A DNA stretch of 48,225 nucleotides from NCBI GenBank assembly GCA_013202715.1, contig JABMRF010000060.1, forward strand, positions 1 to 48,225, given 5' to 3'. The stretch comes from Candidatus Kuenenbacteria bacterium (lineage in GTDB: Bacteria > Patescibacteriota > Patescibacteriia > UBA11705 > JABHMO01). Position 1 is the stretch's first letter. Every line of letters starts with the position of its first letter. Below, one piece after another: positions 39,514 to 47,632 of the stretch. The notes below the pieces were generated by a model. It searched no databases. It was not told the DNA's origin and saw only the letters and a program-made list of their open reading frames with translations. A program made the translations under genes and the position numbers.

Positions 39514-40308
39514 ATGTACGACGCCCAACTTCAAACCCTCGGATTAAGCAAAAAACAAGCCATGCTCTACGAAGTAATACTTGGTCTAGGGGCATCAACA
39601 ATTACTCCTATCCTTGAAACAGCCAAATTAAAAAAAGGCGATGCCTACAATGTCCTACGCCAACTTGAGGACATCGGGCTGATTACTGAAATAAAAAAAC
39701 CTGGAAACAAAACATTGTTCCAAGCAAACCCGCCACAAGAATTACAAAAGATCATCAAAGAAAAACAAGAAAAACTTGATTTACAAAGAAACGGCCTCGG
39801 AGAAATATTGCCGGCCCTAACCTCTCTATTTCAAAGCGCCACAGAAAAACCTGTTATCCAAATATTCAAAGGCTATCGCGAAACAGAAACATTTTACAAA
39901 GATCTATTAACAACAAAAACTCCTCTTTGCATTATTTCTTCTTTTCACTACAAAGACGATCCAGAACACAAAAATTTAATTTTTGAAAACGTTAAACAAC
40001 GCGTAAGACTTGGAATCAAAGCGCGAGTCATCAATCATCCAAAACTGGAATTAAACGAAAAAGAACTCACTGAATACTTGCAACTTCGAAAGCAAGCTGG
40101 CGTAGAAGTTCGCTTTATACCTGAGAAATTCAAATTTCCATCACGCATAATTGTATATGACAACAAGATCGCGATCACATCGTTAAAAAAAGAACTCATT
40201 ACGACGCTAATTGAAAACGAGAACATTGCCATCACCTTTCGTTTACTTTTTGAATATATGTGGGGAAAAGCAAAGGAGGATCATAAAAAAATCACAAATA
40301 ATTTATAA
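39514..40308 (+). CDS. TrmB-family transcriptional regulator, second copy
   Basis: N-terminal winged helix (residues 1-75: LGLSKKQAMLYEVILGLG, KKGDAYNVLRQLEDIGLI), a helix linker, and a C-terminal PLD-like domain (~115-245) with PVIQIFKGYRETETFYKDLL and SRIIVYDNKIAITSL. 264 residues, same architecture as the gene at 4000 but clearly diverged. Own consensus promoter, no ribosome site, shares a bidirectional terminator with ileS. Ligand unknown. Confidence 0.86.
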   Translation: MYDAQLQTLGLSKKQAMLYEVILGLGASTITPILETAKLKKGDAYNVLRQLEDIGLITEIKKPGNKTLFQANPPQELQKIIKEKQEKLDLQRNGLGEILPALTSLFQSATEKPVIQIFKGYRETETFYKDLLTTKTPLCIISSFHYKDDPEHKNLIFENVKQRVRLGIKARVINHPKLELNEKELTEYLQLRKQAGVEVRFIPEKFKFPSRIIVYDNKIAITSLKKELITTLIENENIAITFRLLFEYMWGKAKEDHKKITNNL

Positions 40309-40315
40309 AACAAAA

Positions 40316-40348
40316 AAAGAGCTCCCGTCTCTCGGGAGATCTTTTTTT
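40316..40348. terminator. Bidirectional terminator between trmB-like and ileS
   Basis: AGAGCTCCCG / CGGGAGATCT stem with one mismatch, A7 on one side and T7 on the other. Confidence 0.82.
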
Positions 40349-40354
40349 ATAACG

Positions 40355-43240
40355 CTACTTAATTAAACTAATCTCAATCTCCTCATCATTAACCTTAACT
40401 TTGCTTTCTCCCTTTCCTTCTTCAACACCGGTCAATAAAGTCGCTTGCTTTAACTTTTCAACCAATTCTTCATTAGCAAAAAGTTTTTTCAACTGCTCAC
40501 CATCTGTATTATAAACTAATTTAACTTGATCTGTTCGAGTTAGTCCCTGATTTTTGCGAAGATTGTTTATTTGACGAGTTAATTCACGAACTAGGCCTTC
40601 AAGTTTAAGTTCTTCTGTTAATTCAACGTTTAATCCCACCTTTATGTTTGAAGCTTCTTTAACAACACTATCTGCTTGTTCTCTCACCTCTTTGGTGTGT
40701 TTTACTTCTTTGACATTAATTTCTTCCGCAATAATATTTTCTAATTGACCATCAAGCTTTTTTCCCTGATAACGAAGATACTGCAATGGTTGTCTAACCT
40801 TGATTAATTTTTCATCACGAGCTGACAATCCAAGCTCAACGACCTGCCGAGCCAATTCCATTTCTTTCAAAACATTTTCGTCAATTAATTTCTTATCAAA
40901 GCTAGGCCAGTCTTCCAAATGCACTGATTCTTTTTCGTTGCCAAGTTTCTGATAAAAACTGTCGGCAGCAAACGGCATGAACGGAGCGATCAATTTTACA
41001 AATTCATTCAGAACATAATTCAAGGTTGCCACGGCATTTTCTTTGTCTTCACCTTCAGTTTTAAATCTGTCACGAGAACGGCGCACATACCAAGTAGAAA
41101 GCTCATCAATAAAATCCATAATCTTTCGCCCACTTTCAAAAACATGATATTCTTCCAAATCTTTTGTCACATCCCGAATTAGCAAATTTAATTTTGCACC
41201 AATCCATACATCTAGTACATTTTGACTTTTGACTTTTGACTTTTGACTTTTAACTTCCCCGTACATTCCATAAAAATTAACAACATTTCCCAGCAGCATT
41301 ACGGTTTTACGCAAAACGTCTTTCACTGCGTTCTCATCAAAATTTTTTGGCTCGCCCGGCTGATTAATTGTATACAAATGCATTCTGAGAGCGTCAACTC
41401 CATATTTGTCAGCAATCATCCACGGATCGATCACGTTTCCTTTTGACTTACTCATCTTCTTCCCGTCTTTATCTCGAATATGACCAAGACAAATTACATT
41501 TTTGTAACTGGCGCCCTTGCCAAGAAAAGTTGAAACCGCAAGCATAGTGTAAAACCAACCACGAGTCTGATCAATCGCTTCACAAATATATTCAGCTGGA
41601 TACTGCTCTCCACTATCAATTAATTCTTTGTTTTCAAATGGATAATGATGCTGAGCAAACGGCATGGAGCCGGCATCAAACCAACAATCACAAACATCCG
41701 GAGTTCTTTTCATCTTGCCACCGCATTTACACTTGTATTCCAGCTTATCAATGTATGGCCGATGCAAATCGAGCTCACCCTTATTATTTTTTGGTAATGC
41801 ACCAGCTTTTTTCTCAAGCTCTGCAAAATTTCCAATCACGTCAAACTGTTCACACGCATCACATTCCCAAATTGGAAGTGGTGTGCCCCAATATCTTTGC
41901 CTGGAAATAGCCCAATCCTTAACATTTTCGAGCCATTCACCAAATCGACCAGTTTTAATATGGTCAGGAACCCAATTTATTTCTTTATTATTCTTTATTA
42001 ATTCATTTTTCAGGGCTGTCATTTTTATAAACCACGAATCTTTTGCGTAGTACAAAAGCGGGCTTTCACAGCGCCAGCAAAACGGATAATCATGTTCGTA
42101 CATTCTTTCTTTTAATAACAAACCACGACTTTTCAAGTCTTCAACGATTTCCTTTTCAACCTTAGGACTTTTGACAAACTTTCCGGCCCACTGCTGAGTG
42201 CTTTCAACAAACTTTCCGCCTTCGTCAACTGTATGCACAAAAGGTAAATCATTTTCAAGACCAAATTGGAAATCGTCTTCACCGTACATGACCGCTGTAT
42301 GGACAATTCCGGTTCCGTCTTCAGTTGTGACAAAGTCAGCTTTGCCGACAAACCAGGCTTTTTTATCACCAGGATCAATTGAACCGGGGAAGAGTGGTTC
42401 GTATTCTAAACCAACGAGATCCTTTCCCTTCAGTTTTTCAACAACCTCAACCTTACCTTCGAAAACTTCTCCGAGCAATGACTCAGCCAGAATATAAATT
42501 TCTTTTCCAACCTTTACTTTCACATAATCTATCTTTTCTCCAACAGCCAAGGCAACATTTCCAGGTAATGTCCACGGAGTTGTTGTCCATGAAAGAATAT
42601 AGGTATCTTTTTGATCTTTAACTTTGAATTTAATGTAAATTGAATTCTCCTTAACGTTTTTATAACCCTGCGCTACTTCGTGCGAAGACAATGCTGTTCC
42701 ACAACGAGGACATTGCGGGACAACCTTGTAACCTTTGTAAACCAAACCCTTTTCGTGCGCCTGATTGAAGATCCACCAGAGTGATTCAATGTAATCATTG
42801 GAATAAGTTGTATAAGGATTTTCCATATCAACCCAAAATGCAATTCTCTCGGTTAAATTTTCCCATTCCTTTTTGTATTTCCAAACGCTTTCTTTGCATT
42901 TGGTATTAAATTCTTCAATGCCGTACTTTTCGATGTCAGGTTTTCCGGAAATTTTCAATTCTTTTTCAACTTGAAGCTCGACCGGCAATCCATGCGTATC
43001 CCAACCAGCTTTTCTTTGGACATGAAAGCCCTGCATTGTTTTGTAGCGCGGAATCACATCCTTGAAAGCGCGCGCCAGCACGTGATGAATCCCGGGCATA
43101 CCATTGGCAGTTGGCGGACCTTCAAAAAATACAAAATTTCCTTTAGGTGAATCTTTTTCTAAAGTTTTTTGGAAAATATTTTTTTCTTCCCAGTATTCAA
43201 TTAATTTTTCTTCGTTTTGAGCGAATGGTGACTTAGCCAT
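40355..43240 (-). CDS. ileS: Isoleucyl-tRNA synthetase
   Basis: Class I synthetase: PPTANGMPGIHH (HIGH region, residues ~42-53), KAGWDTHGLPVE, an editing (CP1) domain with TTTPWTLPGN and GTGIVHTA, WFDAGSMPFAQ, GHIRDKDGKKMSKSKGN (KMSKS), and a C-terminal anticodon-binding and zinc-type region. 961 residues. Start taken at MAKSPFAQNE (43240), because the upstream extension runs into the regulatory leader. A 7-bp word array is inserted in the coding sequence (41220-41254). The leader has T-box-like features and then a word repeat next to the ATG. Confidence 0.95.
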   Translation of the reverse strand: MAKSPFAQNEEKLIEYWEEKNIFQKTLEKDSPKGNFVFFEGPPTANGMPGIHHVLARAFKDVIPRYKTMQGFHVQRKAGWDTHGLPVELQVEKELKISGKPDIEKYGIEEFNTKCKESVWKYKKEWENLTERIAFWVDMENPYTTYSNDYIESLWWIFNQAHEKGLVYKGYKVVPQCPRCGTALSSHEVAQGYKNVKENSIYIKFKVKDQKDTYILSWTTTPWTLPGNVALAVGEKIDYVKVKVGKEIYILAESLLGEVFEGKVEVVEKLKGKDLVGLEYEPLFPGSIDPGDKKAWFVGKADFVTTEDGTGIVHTAVMYGEDDFQFGLENDLPFVHTVDEGGKFVESTQQWAGKFVKSPKVEKEIVEDLKSRGLLLKERMYEHDYPFCWRCESPLLYYAKDSWFIKMTALKNELIKNNKEINWVPDHIKTGRFGEWLENVKDWAISRQRYWGTPLPIWECDACEQFDVIGNFAELEKKAGALPKNNKGELDLHRPYIDKLEYKCKCGGKMKRTPDVCDCWFDAGSMPFAQHHYPFENKELIDSGEQYPAEYICEAIDQTRGWFYTMLAVSTFLGKGASYKNVICLGHIRDKDGKKMSKSKGNVIDPWMIADKYGVDALRMHLYTINQPGEPKNFDENAVKDVLRKTVMLLGNVVNFYGMYGEVKSQKSKVKSQNVLDVWIGAKLNLLIRDVTKDLEEYHVFESGRKIMDFIDELSTWYVRRSRDRFKTEGEDKENAVATLNYVLNEFVKLIAPFMPFAADSFYQKLGNEKESVHLEDWPSFDKKLIDENVLKEMELARQVVELGLSARDEKLIKVRQPLQYLRYQGKKLDGQLENIIAEEINVKEVKHTKEVREQADSVVKEASNIKVGLNVELTEELKLEGLVRELTRQINNLRKNQGLTRTDQVKLVYNTDGEQLKKLFANEELVEKLKQATLLTGVEEGKGESKVKVNDEEIEISLIK
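41220..41254. repeat. 7-bp tandem array inside ileS
   Basis: Four perfect copies of TTTTGAC and one variant; in the reading strand AAAAGTC. It encodes the hydrophilic stretch VKSQKSKVKSQN near residues 662-673, between the catalytic and anticodon-binding parts. Same style as the intergenic word repeats, but in coding DNA. Confidence 0.88.
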
Positions 43241-43275
43241 AAAGTTAAAAAGTTTATAAAGTTCATAAAGTAAAA
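43241..43275. repeat. Word-repeat leader of ileS
   Basis: AAAGTTAAAAAGTTTATAAA / GTTCATAAAGT words, between the leader terminator and the ATG; read on the minus strand, the last word contains the start codon. Confidence 0.75.
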
Positions 43276-43283
43276 TAAAAAAA

Positions 43284-43449
43284 GCGAAACCGATCAAGAT
43301 TCCGCAATGCAGAAGGTACCATCTTGAAGTTTCACTCAATTGACAGCGGTTACGGGCTTATCCGTGAGATTCTACTTGTCCCGAAGGACTTTCTTTCTCA
43401 AGCTCTTCCGGTGATAGCCGGAATCAAACGCCTTATAATTGTCGGTCTA
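43284..43449 (-). promoter_or_regulatory. T-box-like attenuator leader of ileS
   Basis: The minus-strand leader has an intrinsic terminator, GAAAC-TTCAAGAT / ATCTTGA-TCG-GTTTC (arms 43333-43329, 43327-43321, 43300-43294, 43290-43286), followed by U7. The 5' terminator arm is directly followed by TGGTACC (43320-43316 side), as the T-box is in known leaders (UGGN pairs with the tRNA ACCA end). Near the 5' end a 6-bp hairpin TTCCGG-CTATCA-CCGGAA (43423-43406) shows AUC, an Ile codon, followed by A in its loop, like the ultrashort stem I of actinobacterial ileS T-boxes. CCGC/GCGG offers an alternative antiterminator pairing. The match to the full T-box consensus is partial. Confidence 0.55.
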
Positions 43450-43534
43450 ATAATAACAATGAATCTATATTTTGTCAACAAAATCATCTATATACCACCC
43501 CACTATTGACAAAAATTATAATTCATGATAAATT
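43450..43534. promoter_or_regulatory. Divergent promoters of ileS and the zinc-ribbon pair
   Basis: Minus: TTGACA (43478-43473), 17 bp, TATTAT (43455-43450) gives a ~210-nt ileS leader. Plus: TTGACA (43506-43511), 17 bp, TAAATT (43529-43534); a TATAAT at 43551 is an alternative -10. Confidence 0.75.
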
Positions 43535-43577
43535 TATTGGTTATTTACTGTATAATGCCAAAAAAGGAGGACTGAAA

Positions 43578-44759
43578 ATGACAAGCGAACTGGTTAGAAA
43601 AGAACCTAGTTCATTAACAAATCTAAACCCAGACGAACAACCCAGTATTTTCTGGAAATTTAGACAAATTTTCGAGGCGGATTGGTGTACCGAAAGAAAG
43701 ATCTATTGGTATGATGTCCGCTTCAATCGAACTCGTCTCTGGCAAGTAACCAAGCTTGATCGAGAATCAAAAACACAGGACAAACTGCTCGGGATTTTTC
43801 CTGGCGAACCAGACCTTGACGTACTAAAACTGGCCATTGGTGGAGCAAATTGGGAACGAATTCTAACTGGCGTTCGTTGGGAGATCTACTCTGACTTTGC
43901 CTGTTCTCAACTCGTTGCCATGGGCCGCTTTGATATAATTGATCTGATGTCAACTGATCGAGCCAAGTTAGAGCGAATCTACAGATCCGACATAGTTGGG
44001 GTAAAAACCTCAATTACAGATTGGGACTTTGATGGAATCTTCAGAACTCATATCTGTCCTATCTGTAACAAAGCCTACAGTCAAGACCTATTGATGTTTA
44101 TTCCATCTTGGATGAAATGTAACAACTGTGGCTTTTCTTTGAGTGACGACAGAGGTCGCTGTTCCAATCTGATCAAAGTTCTACTTAGTCGCTTAGTCAG
44201 ATCAAATGAATTTCACTTTCCAGTCAAAGACAAAGACAACATTCCTGTGGCAATTCAGTTGATTGACGTTTTGCCTACACCGCTGATTGCTTATGTAATT
44301 GGAGAAATATTGGACGGCCTTCCTCTCTCGCAAAGCTATGATCTTGGAATTGGAATGACACACCAGGATTTAACAACTTGTCTAGAAATGAGCATCTTTA
44401 ACAAAATCAGAATACCAATCATTCGTGATGGTTTTATTGATTTTGTTTCGACCTACTTTGATGAACAAATTACACACTATAAAAATGGCGGTCATTTACC
44501 AAAAATTCCTATGCCGGGAACAAACGATGATGAGCACCGACAATACCTGACCCATGACTGGCAAGACATGAAGCAACGATTCATTGATGAAACGATGTTA
44601 CTATCAAACTTAGCCGATTGGTTTCTCGGTCGTGAGATTACTTCGACTGATGAATATCATGAAGCTAGCTTTTTCAAAGGAGCTTTAAGTAACTTTGCCT
44701 ATAATCTTGAAACTATGATCGAATTACTTTGGCAAGAAAAAAAAGGAGGAATGCCATGA
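43578..44759 (+). CDS. Orphan zinc-ribbon protein, paralogue 1, 393 residues
   Basis: ATG 43578 sits behind AAAGGAGGACTG. The region LLGIFPGEPDLDVLKLAIGG...VAMGRFDIIDL...ITDWDFDGIF, then CPIC-x17-CNNC (zinc ribbon near residues ~173-197), aligns by eye with the same parts of the next gene; N- and C-terminal regions differ. C-terminal half helical. No enzyme motif recognised. Overlaps the next gene by ATGA, so the two are translationally coupled. Confidence 0.75.
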   Translation: MTSELVRKEPSSLTNLNPDEQPSIFWKFRQIFEADWCTERKIYWYDVRFNRTRLWQVTKLDRESKTQDKLLGIFPGEPDLDVLKLAIGGANWERILTGVRWEIYSDFACSQLVAMGRFDIIDLMSTDRAKLERIYRSDIVGVKTSITDWDFDGIFRTHICPICNKAYSQDLLMFIPSWMKCNNCGFSLSDDRGRCSNLIKVLLSRLVRSNEFHFPVKDKDNIPVAIQLIDVLPTPLIAYVIGEILDGLPLSQSYDLGIGMTHQDLTTCLEMSIFNKIRIPIIRDGFIDFVSTYFDEQITHYKNGGHLPKIPMPGTNDDEHRQYLTHDWQDMKQRFIDETMLLSNLADWFLGREITSTDEYHEASFFKGALSNFAYNLETMIELLWQEKKGGMP

Positions 44760-45808
44760 ACGACCTAATTCGACTGAGTGATGTGCATTTACCGGCCGTA
44801 CCGATCGTACTGCCACCACATGAGGGGCAAAATCTGGAAGCTTCTGCCCTGATTCTCACGCATGGCGCGAAAAGTGCCGAGCAAGTAATCGTTGATTTCC
44901 GAAACAGATACTCACCAGAATCGCAACGCTGGTTCAGGCGGTATTATCTCAAGGCTCATAGAAACCGAGATCGCACCTCTCTTCGGTACGCTTGGAATCT
45001 TGATATTCCATCAACGGATCGTACCGTTGGTATTTTCAAAGGTGATGATCTGGCAGCCGCTCAAATCCTGATTGGCAACAACATGGCCGGCGCATGGATG
45101 AGTTCTATTTCCTGGCATCTCTGTGAGGACCGGGACGGTGATGAGCCGGTTGCCATTGGTCGCTTTGACCCCTGGAGCTTGCTCCAGGATATCACGCCGG
45201 CTGACATTGTTCGACTGCGCGATGCACGTGGGCTGGTTCCGAATATTGAGGGCTGGGACTTTGACAACTTTTACATGCACCGCAAATGCCCAAGTTGTGG
45301 GCAGAAAATTTCCATCAACATGTTCGCCTTCAACATTGACTCAGCTCAATGCAACAAGTGCGGTGTTCGCCCATTCCTTTCTTGTGCACTTGGTCGCTTA
45401 CTCCATCTGGCTCTCCCTGCCGTAACCGGACAAGGAGAACAGATTCTCTCAGCCGATCAAGCACTGCTCAATACCGTTGAGTGGCTTGGCGATGTCAACG
45501 CTGGCACTGATCATCTTCATCAGGAAGAACTGCCTGAACACATCACTCCGCATCTCATGCTTGAGGGGCTGTTAAAAAATTCTCGCCTGCTGGCAGCGGC
45601 GCCCGAAGGGCGCTTTGCTCTGGCACCAACAGTCATGAACCATCTCGCTGATAATCAGGATTCAGCTTCGATGGTCATTGGCGCGGCCAACCTTTTGGCA
45701 AAGACCATCCAGGAGGGTGGTCCCTTTACAGACACACATGCGGCGACCGCACGCCTACTCCAACTCGTGGAGCGTGATGCGCTGAAGGCATTAAAAGAAC
45801 TTAACTAA
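44756..45808 (+). CDS. Orphan zinc-ribbon protein, paralogue 2, 350 residues
   Basis: AAAGGAGG in the 3' end of the first gene drives ATG 44756. Shared core with paralogue 1: VGIFKGDDLAAAQILIG, VAIGRFDPWSLL, IEGWDFDNFY, CPSCGQK...CNKCG (zinc ribbon near 180-204). GC-rich compared with paralogue 1 despite their adjacency, which suggests old duplication or separate arrival. C-terminus helical (MVIGAANLLAKTIQ). Function unknown; the pair may form a complex. Confidence 0.75.
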   Translation: MNDLIRLSDVHLPAVPIVLPPHEGQNLEASALILTHGAKSAEQVIVDFRNRYSPESQRWFRRYYLKAHRNRDRTSLRYAWNLDIPSTDRTVGIFKGDDLAAAQILIGNNMAGAWMSSISWHLCEDRDGDEPVAIGRFDPWSLLQDITPADIVRLRDARGLVPNIEGWDFDNFYMHRKCPSCGQKISINMFAFNIDSAQCNKCGVRPFLSCALGRLLHLALPAVTGQGEQILSADQALLNTVEWLGDVNAGTDHLHQEELPEHITPHLMLEGLLKNSRLLAAAPEGRFALAPTVMNHLADNQDSASMVIGAANLLAKTIQEGGPFTDTHAATARLLQLVERDALKALKELN

Positions 45809-45814
45809 AACAAT

Positions 45815-45846
45815 AGCGTGAACCACATTCGGTTCACGCTTTTTTG
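45815..45846 (+). terminator. Terminator of the zinc-ribbon pair
   Basis: AGCGTGAACC (45815-45824) / GGTTCACGCT (45831-45840), then T6. Confidence 0.88.
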
Positions 45847-45880
45847 TTAAATCCTTTTCCACATTATTTTAAACGAAAAA

Positions 45881-45907
45881 GGAGCCACACAATAATATGT
45901 ATGCCCC
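45881..45907 (-). terminator. Terminator of the CaCA-like gene
   Basis: GGAGCCACAC...GTATGCCCC imperfect hairpin followed on the minus strand by U5. Confidence 0.6.
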
Positions 45908-45917
45908 CCAAGTTGTT

Positions 45918-46757
45918 TTAGGAAACGAGGTGAAACCCAACGCCCAGCATAGCGAGCCAGATGTTGGTGATGTTGGAGACCGTGATGTTCAAAATCGCGG
46001 CCAACACCATACCCCTCTTGAGAAGAACAAGACAGGACTTGAATTCCGGCCAACTGGTAAGAGTTGCCAGAACCAAGAACCCGATGAGGTTTTTCGGTGC
46101 ACAGGAATGCACCGAAGCGAAGGAGACAACTGGGTCCAGAAAGTACCCGGCAACAAGCATGAGCAGAACGGCAGGAACAAGGTACCACTTCGAGAAGGCA
46201 ACTGCTTCTTCCTCGTCCGTGGACTCTTCTTCCCGAGGCCGCATCCGGAACAACACACCTGTCACAACTACGGCAACGATCCACCACACCCAGTACATAC
46301 TCTCAGGGATGTAGTAGAAGCAAACCGCAATTGTTGCCGTGAGCCCGACACAGATCAAACTGAACATCCGGTTTGTCTGCCAAACTATGATCGCTTTCTT
46401 GCAAAGAAACGACGCACAAATCAACAGAACCGGGTTCATAATGTTTGAGCCTAGCGGAGTCGACGCGGCAAGCAGGACGTCGCCGTGCCACATGAGCACA
46501 AGCAGGCACAACGCTTCCGGCCCGTTTGTGATGAAACCGATGATCGTTCCGATCCCCTTTACGTTTTTGATGGTTTCGATGATTGTCTCAATCGAGACGC
46601 TCACCAGGAACATAACAACGACCACACCGGACGCTCCAATGAAGGAGAGCTCAACGGAGCCACCGCACAAGATTGCTGAACCGACGAAAAACGACAGCAC
46701 GAGCATCCAACAAATTAAGTCCAACTTTGTGACCGACTCTATGACGAACTTTTTCAT
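45918..46757 (-). CDS. Na+/Ca2+ exchanger-like (CaCA superfamily) membrane protein
   Basis: About ten membrane helices in two halves separated by an acidic-basic loop (RMRPREEESTDEEEA, ~172-187). Each half has an alpha-repeat-like motif: GFITNGPEALCLL...LGSNIMNPV (near 77-112) and ATLTSWPEFKSCL...VSNITNIW (near 232-270). In known CaCA proteins these read G/A-T-S-x-PE and GSNI-x-N; Pro-Glu and SNI..N are kept, but neighbouring residues differ, so the ion may differ. An AGAGGGTGG ribosome site precedes ATG 46757. Confidence 0.72.
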   Translation of the reverse strand: MKKFVIESVTKLDLICWMLVLSFFVGSAILCGGSVELSFIGASGVVVVMFLVSVSIETIIETIKNVKGIGTIIGFITNGPEALCLLVLMWHGDVLLAASTPLGSNIMNPVLLICASFLCKKAIIVWQTNRMFSLICVGLTATIAVCFYYIPESMYWVWWIVAVVVTGVLFRMRPREEESTDEEEAVAFSKWYLVPAVLLMLVAGYFLDPVVSFASVHSCAPKNLIGFLVLATLTSWPEFKSCLVLLKRGMVLAAILNITVSNITNIWLAMLGVGFHLVS

Positions 46758-46804
46758 TTCCACCCTCTAGGTTTAGTTTTATTTTCAATGTTCTGATGCT
46801 TACC

Positions 46805-46833
46805 ATTATAGCATATATTTAATAAAACGTCAA
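46805..46833 (-). promoter_or_regulatory. Promoter of the CaCA-like gene
   Basis: Minus strand TTGACG (46833-46828), 17 bp, TATAAT (46810-46805). Confidence 0.8.
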
Positions 46834-46869
46834 GGATACTACCAGTTTTTTGTTTAATTTTACCCAAAA

Positions 46870-46896
46870 GAAAAAACCCGCTCTTTGATGAGCGGG
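46870..46896 (-). terminator. Terminator of the 46908 gene
   Basis: CCCGCTC (46877-46883) / GAGCGGG (46890-46896), then U6 on the minus strand. Confidence 0.85.
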
Positions 46897-46907
46897 CTAA
46901 ATTTACC

Positions 46908-47441
46908 CTATGACTGAATAAGCTCCAAACGCCTCCTATCAAGCAGCTCCACGGCTCCCTTAAGAACTTCATTTGACAAATGTTCCTGCCTCGCAACGTT
47001 ATAAACGTCTTGGGCCTTTTTGTCAGCTGCAGTTTTTACACGAGTAACGTAACGGAAAATCTCAATCCTCCGTTCATCGTCTGTGGTTTTGTGTTCTTCA
47101 CGAACTTCAGCGCAAGCTACTTCATAGGTTGCCTTAGCTTCATCAATTGATTCACATGCCTTTGCCTTAAATGATTCCAGCGACTGAATCAACGTAGTAG
47201 CCAATACTACAACATCTTCACCAACAAAATCGTTTTCTGCCAACTGTCGACACTTTTCAAGTGCTGTGTTCAGTCGAGCAACACGCTCCTTGTGTCCATT
47301 TGTTCCAGGAATCCAGCTTGCTGTAGGCAAAGACCAGATCGCTTTTCTGGTTTCCTCGCAAAAACAAGCTGCCTCCGAAGTTGGATTCGGAACATCCGTA
47401 ACAAATGTTCTCAAACCAGGTGTGTAAACATGTCCTTCCAT
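46908..47441 (-). CDS. Orphan coiled-coil-like protein, 177 residues
   Basis: GGAGGG ribosome site. N-terminal ~45 residues Pro/Cys-containing, then long amphipathic helices with heptad-like charge (ESIDEAKATYEVACAEVREE, ~105-160). Soluble; no family recognised. Promoter TTGACA-N17-TACAAT at 47561-47589. Confidence 0.72.
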   Translation of the reverse strand: MEGHVYTPGLRTFVTDVPNPTSEAACFCEETRKAIWSLPTASWIPGTNGHKERVARLNTALEKCRQLAENDFVGEDVVVLATTLIQSLESFKAKACESIDEAKATYEVACAEVREEHKTTDDERRIEIFRYVTRVKTAADKKAQDVYNVARQEHLSNEVLKGAVELLDRRRLELIQS

Positions 47442-47560
47442 TTTATCCCTCCACTGGGATCCCAGAACACAATTATTCTGGAAGGCCGATCGCTGGCCTT
47501 GATATACAACCTTTTGTAAGACTAAATATCAGGACGAGCGATACAACTATTCAAGATGCA

Positions 47561-47589
47561 ATTGTAACATGTAAATAAAAACTTGTCAA
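47561..47589 (-). promoter_or_regulatory. Promoter of the 46908 gene
   Basis: Minus strand TTGACA (47589-47584), 17 bp, TACAAT (47566-47561). Confidence 0.78.
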
Positions 47590-47600
47590 CTCCACTTATC

Positions 47601-47632
47601 AAAACAACACCAATTTTAATTGATGCTGTTTT
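47601..47632 (-). terminator. Hairpin after the tRNA pseudogene
   Basis: AAAACAACACCAAT / ATTGATGCTGTTTT, 14 bp continuous on the minus strand with two G-U pairs, then a short U-run. Confidence 0.65.
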
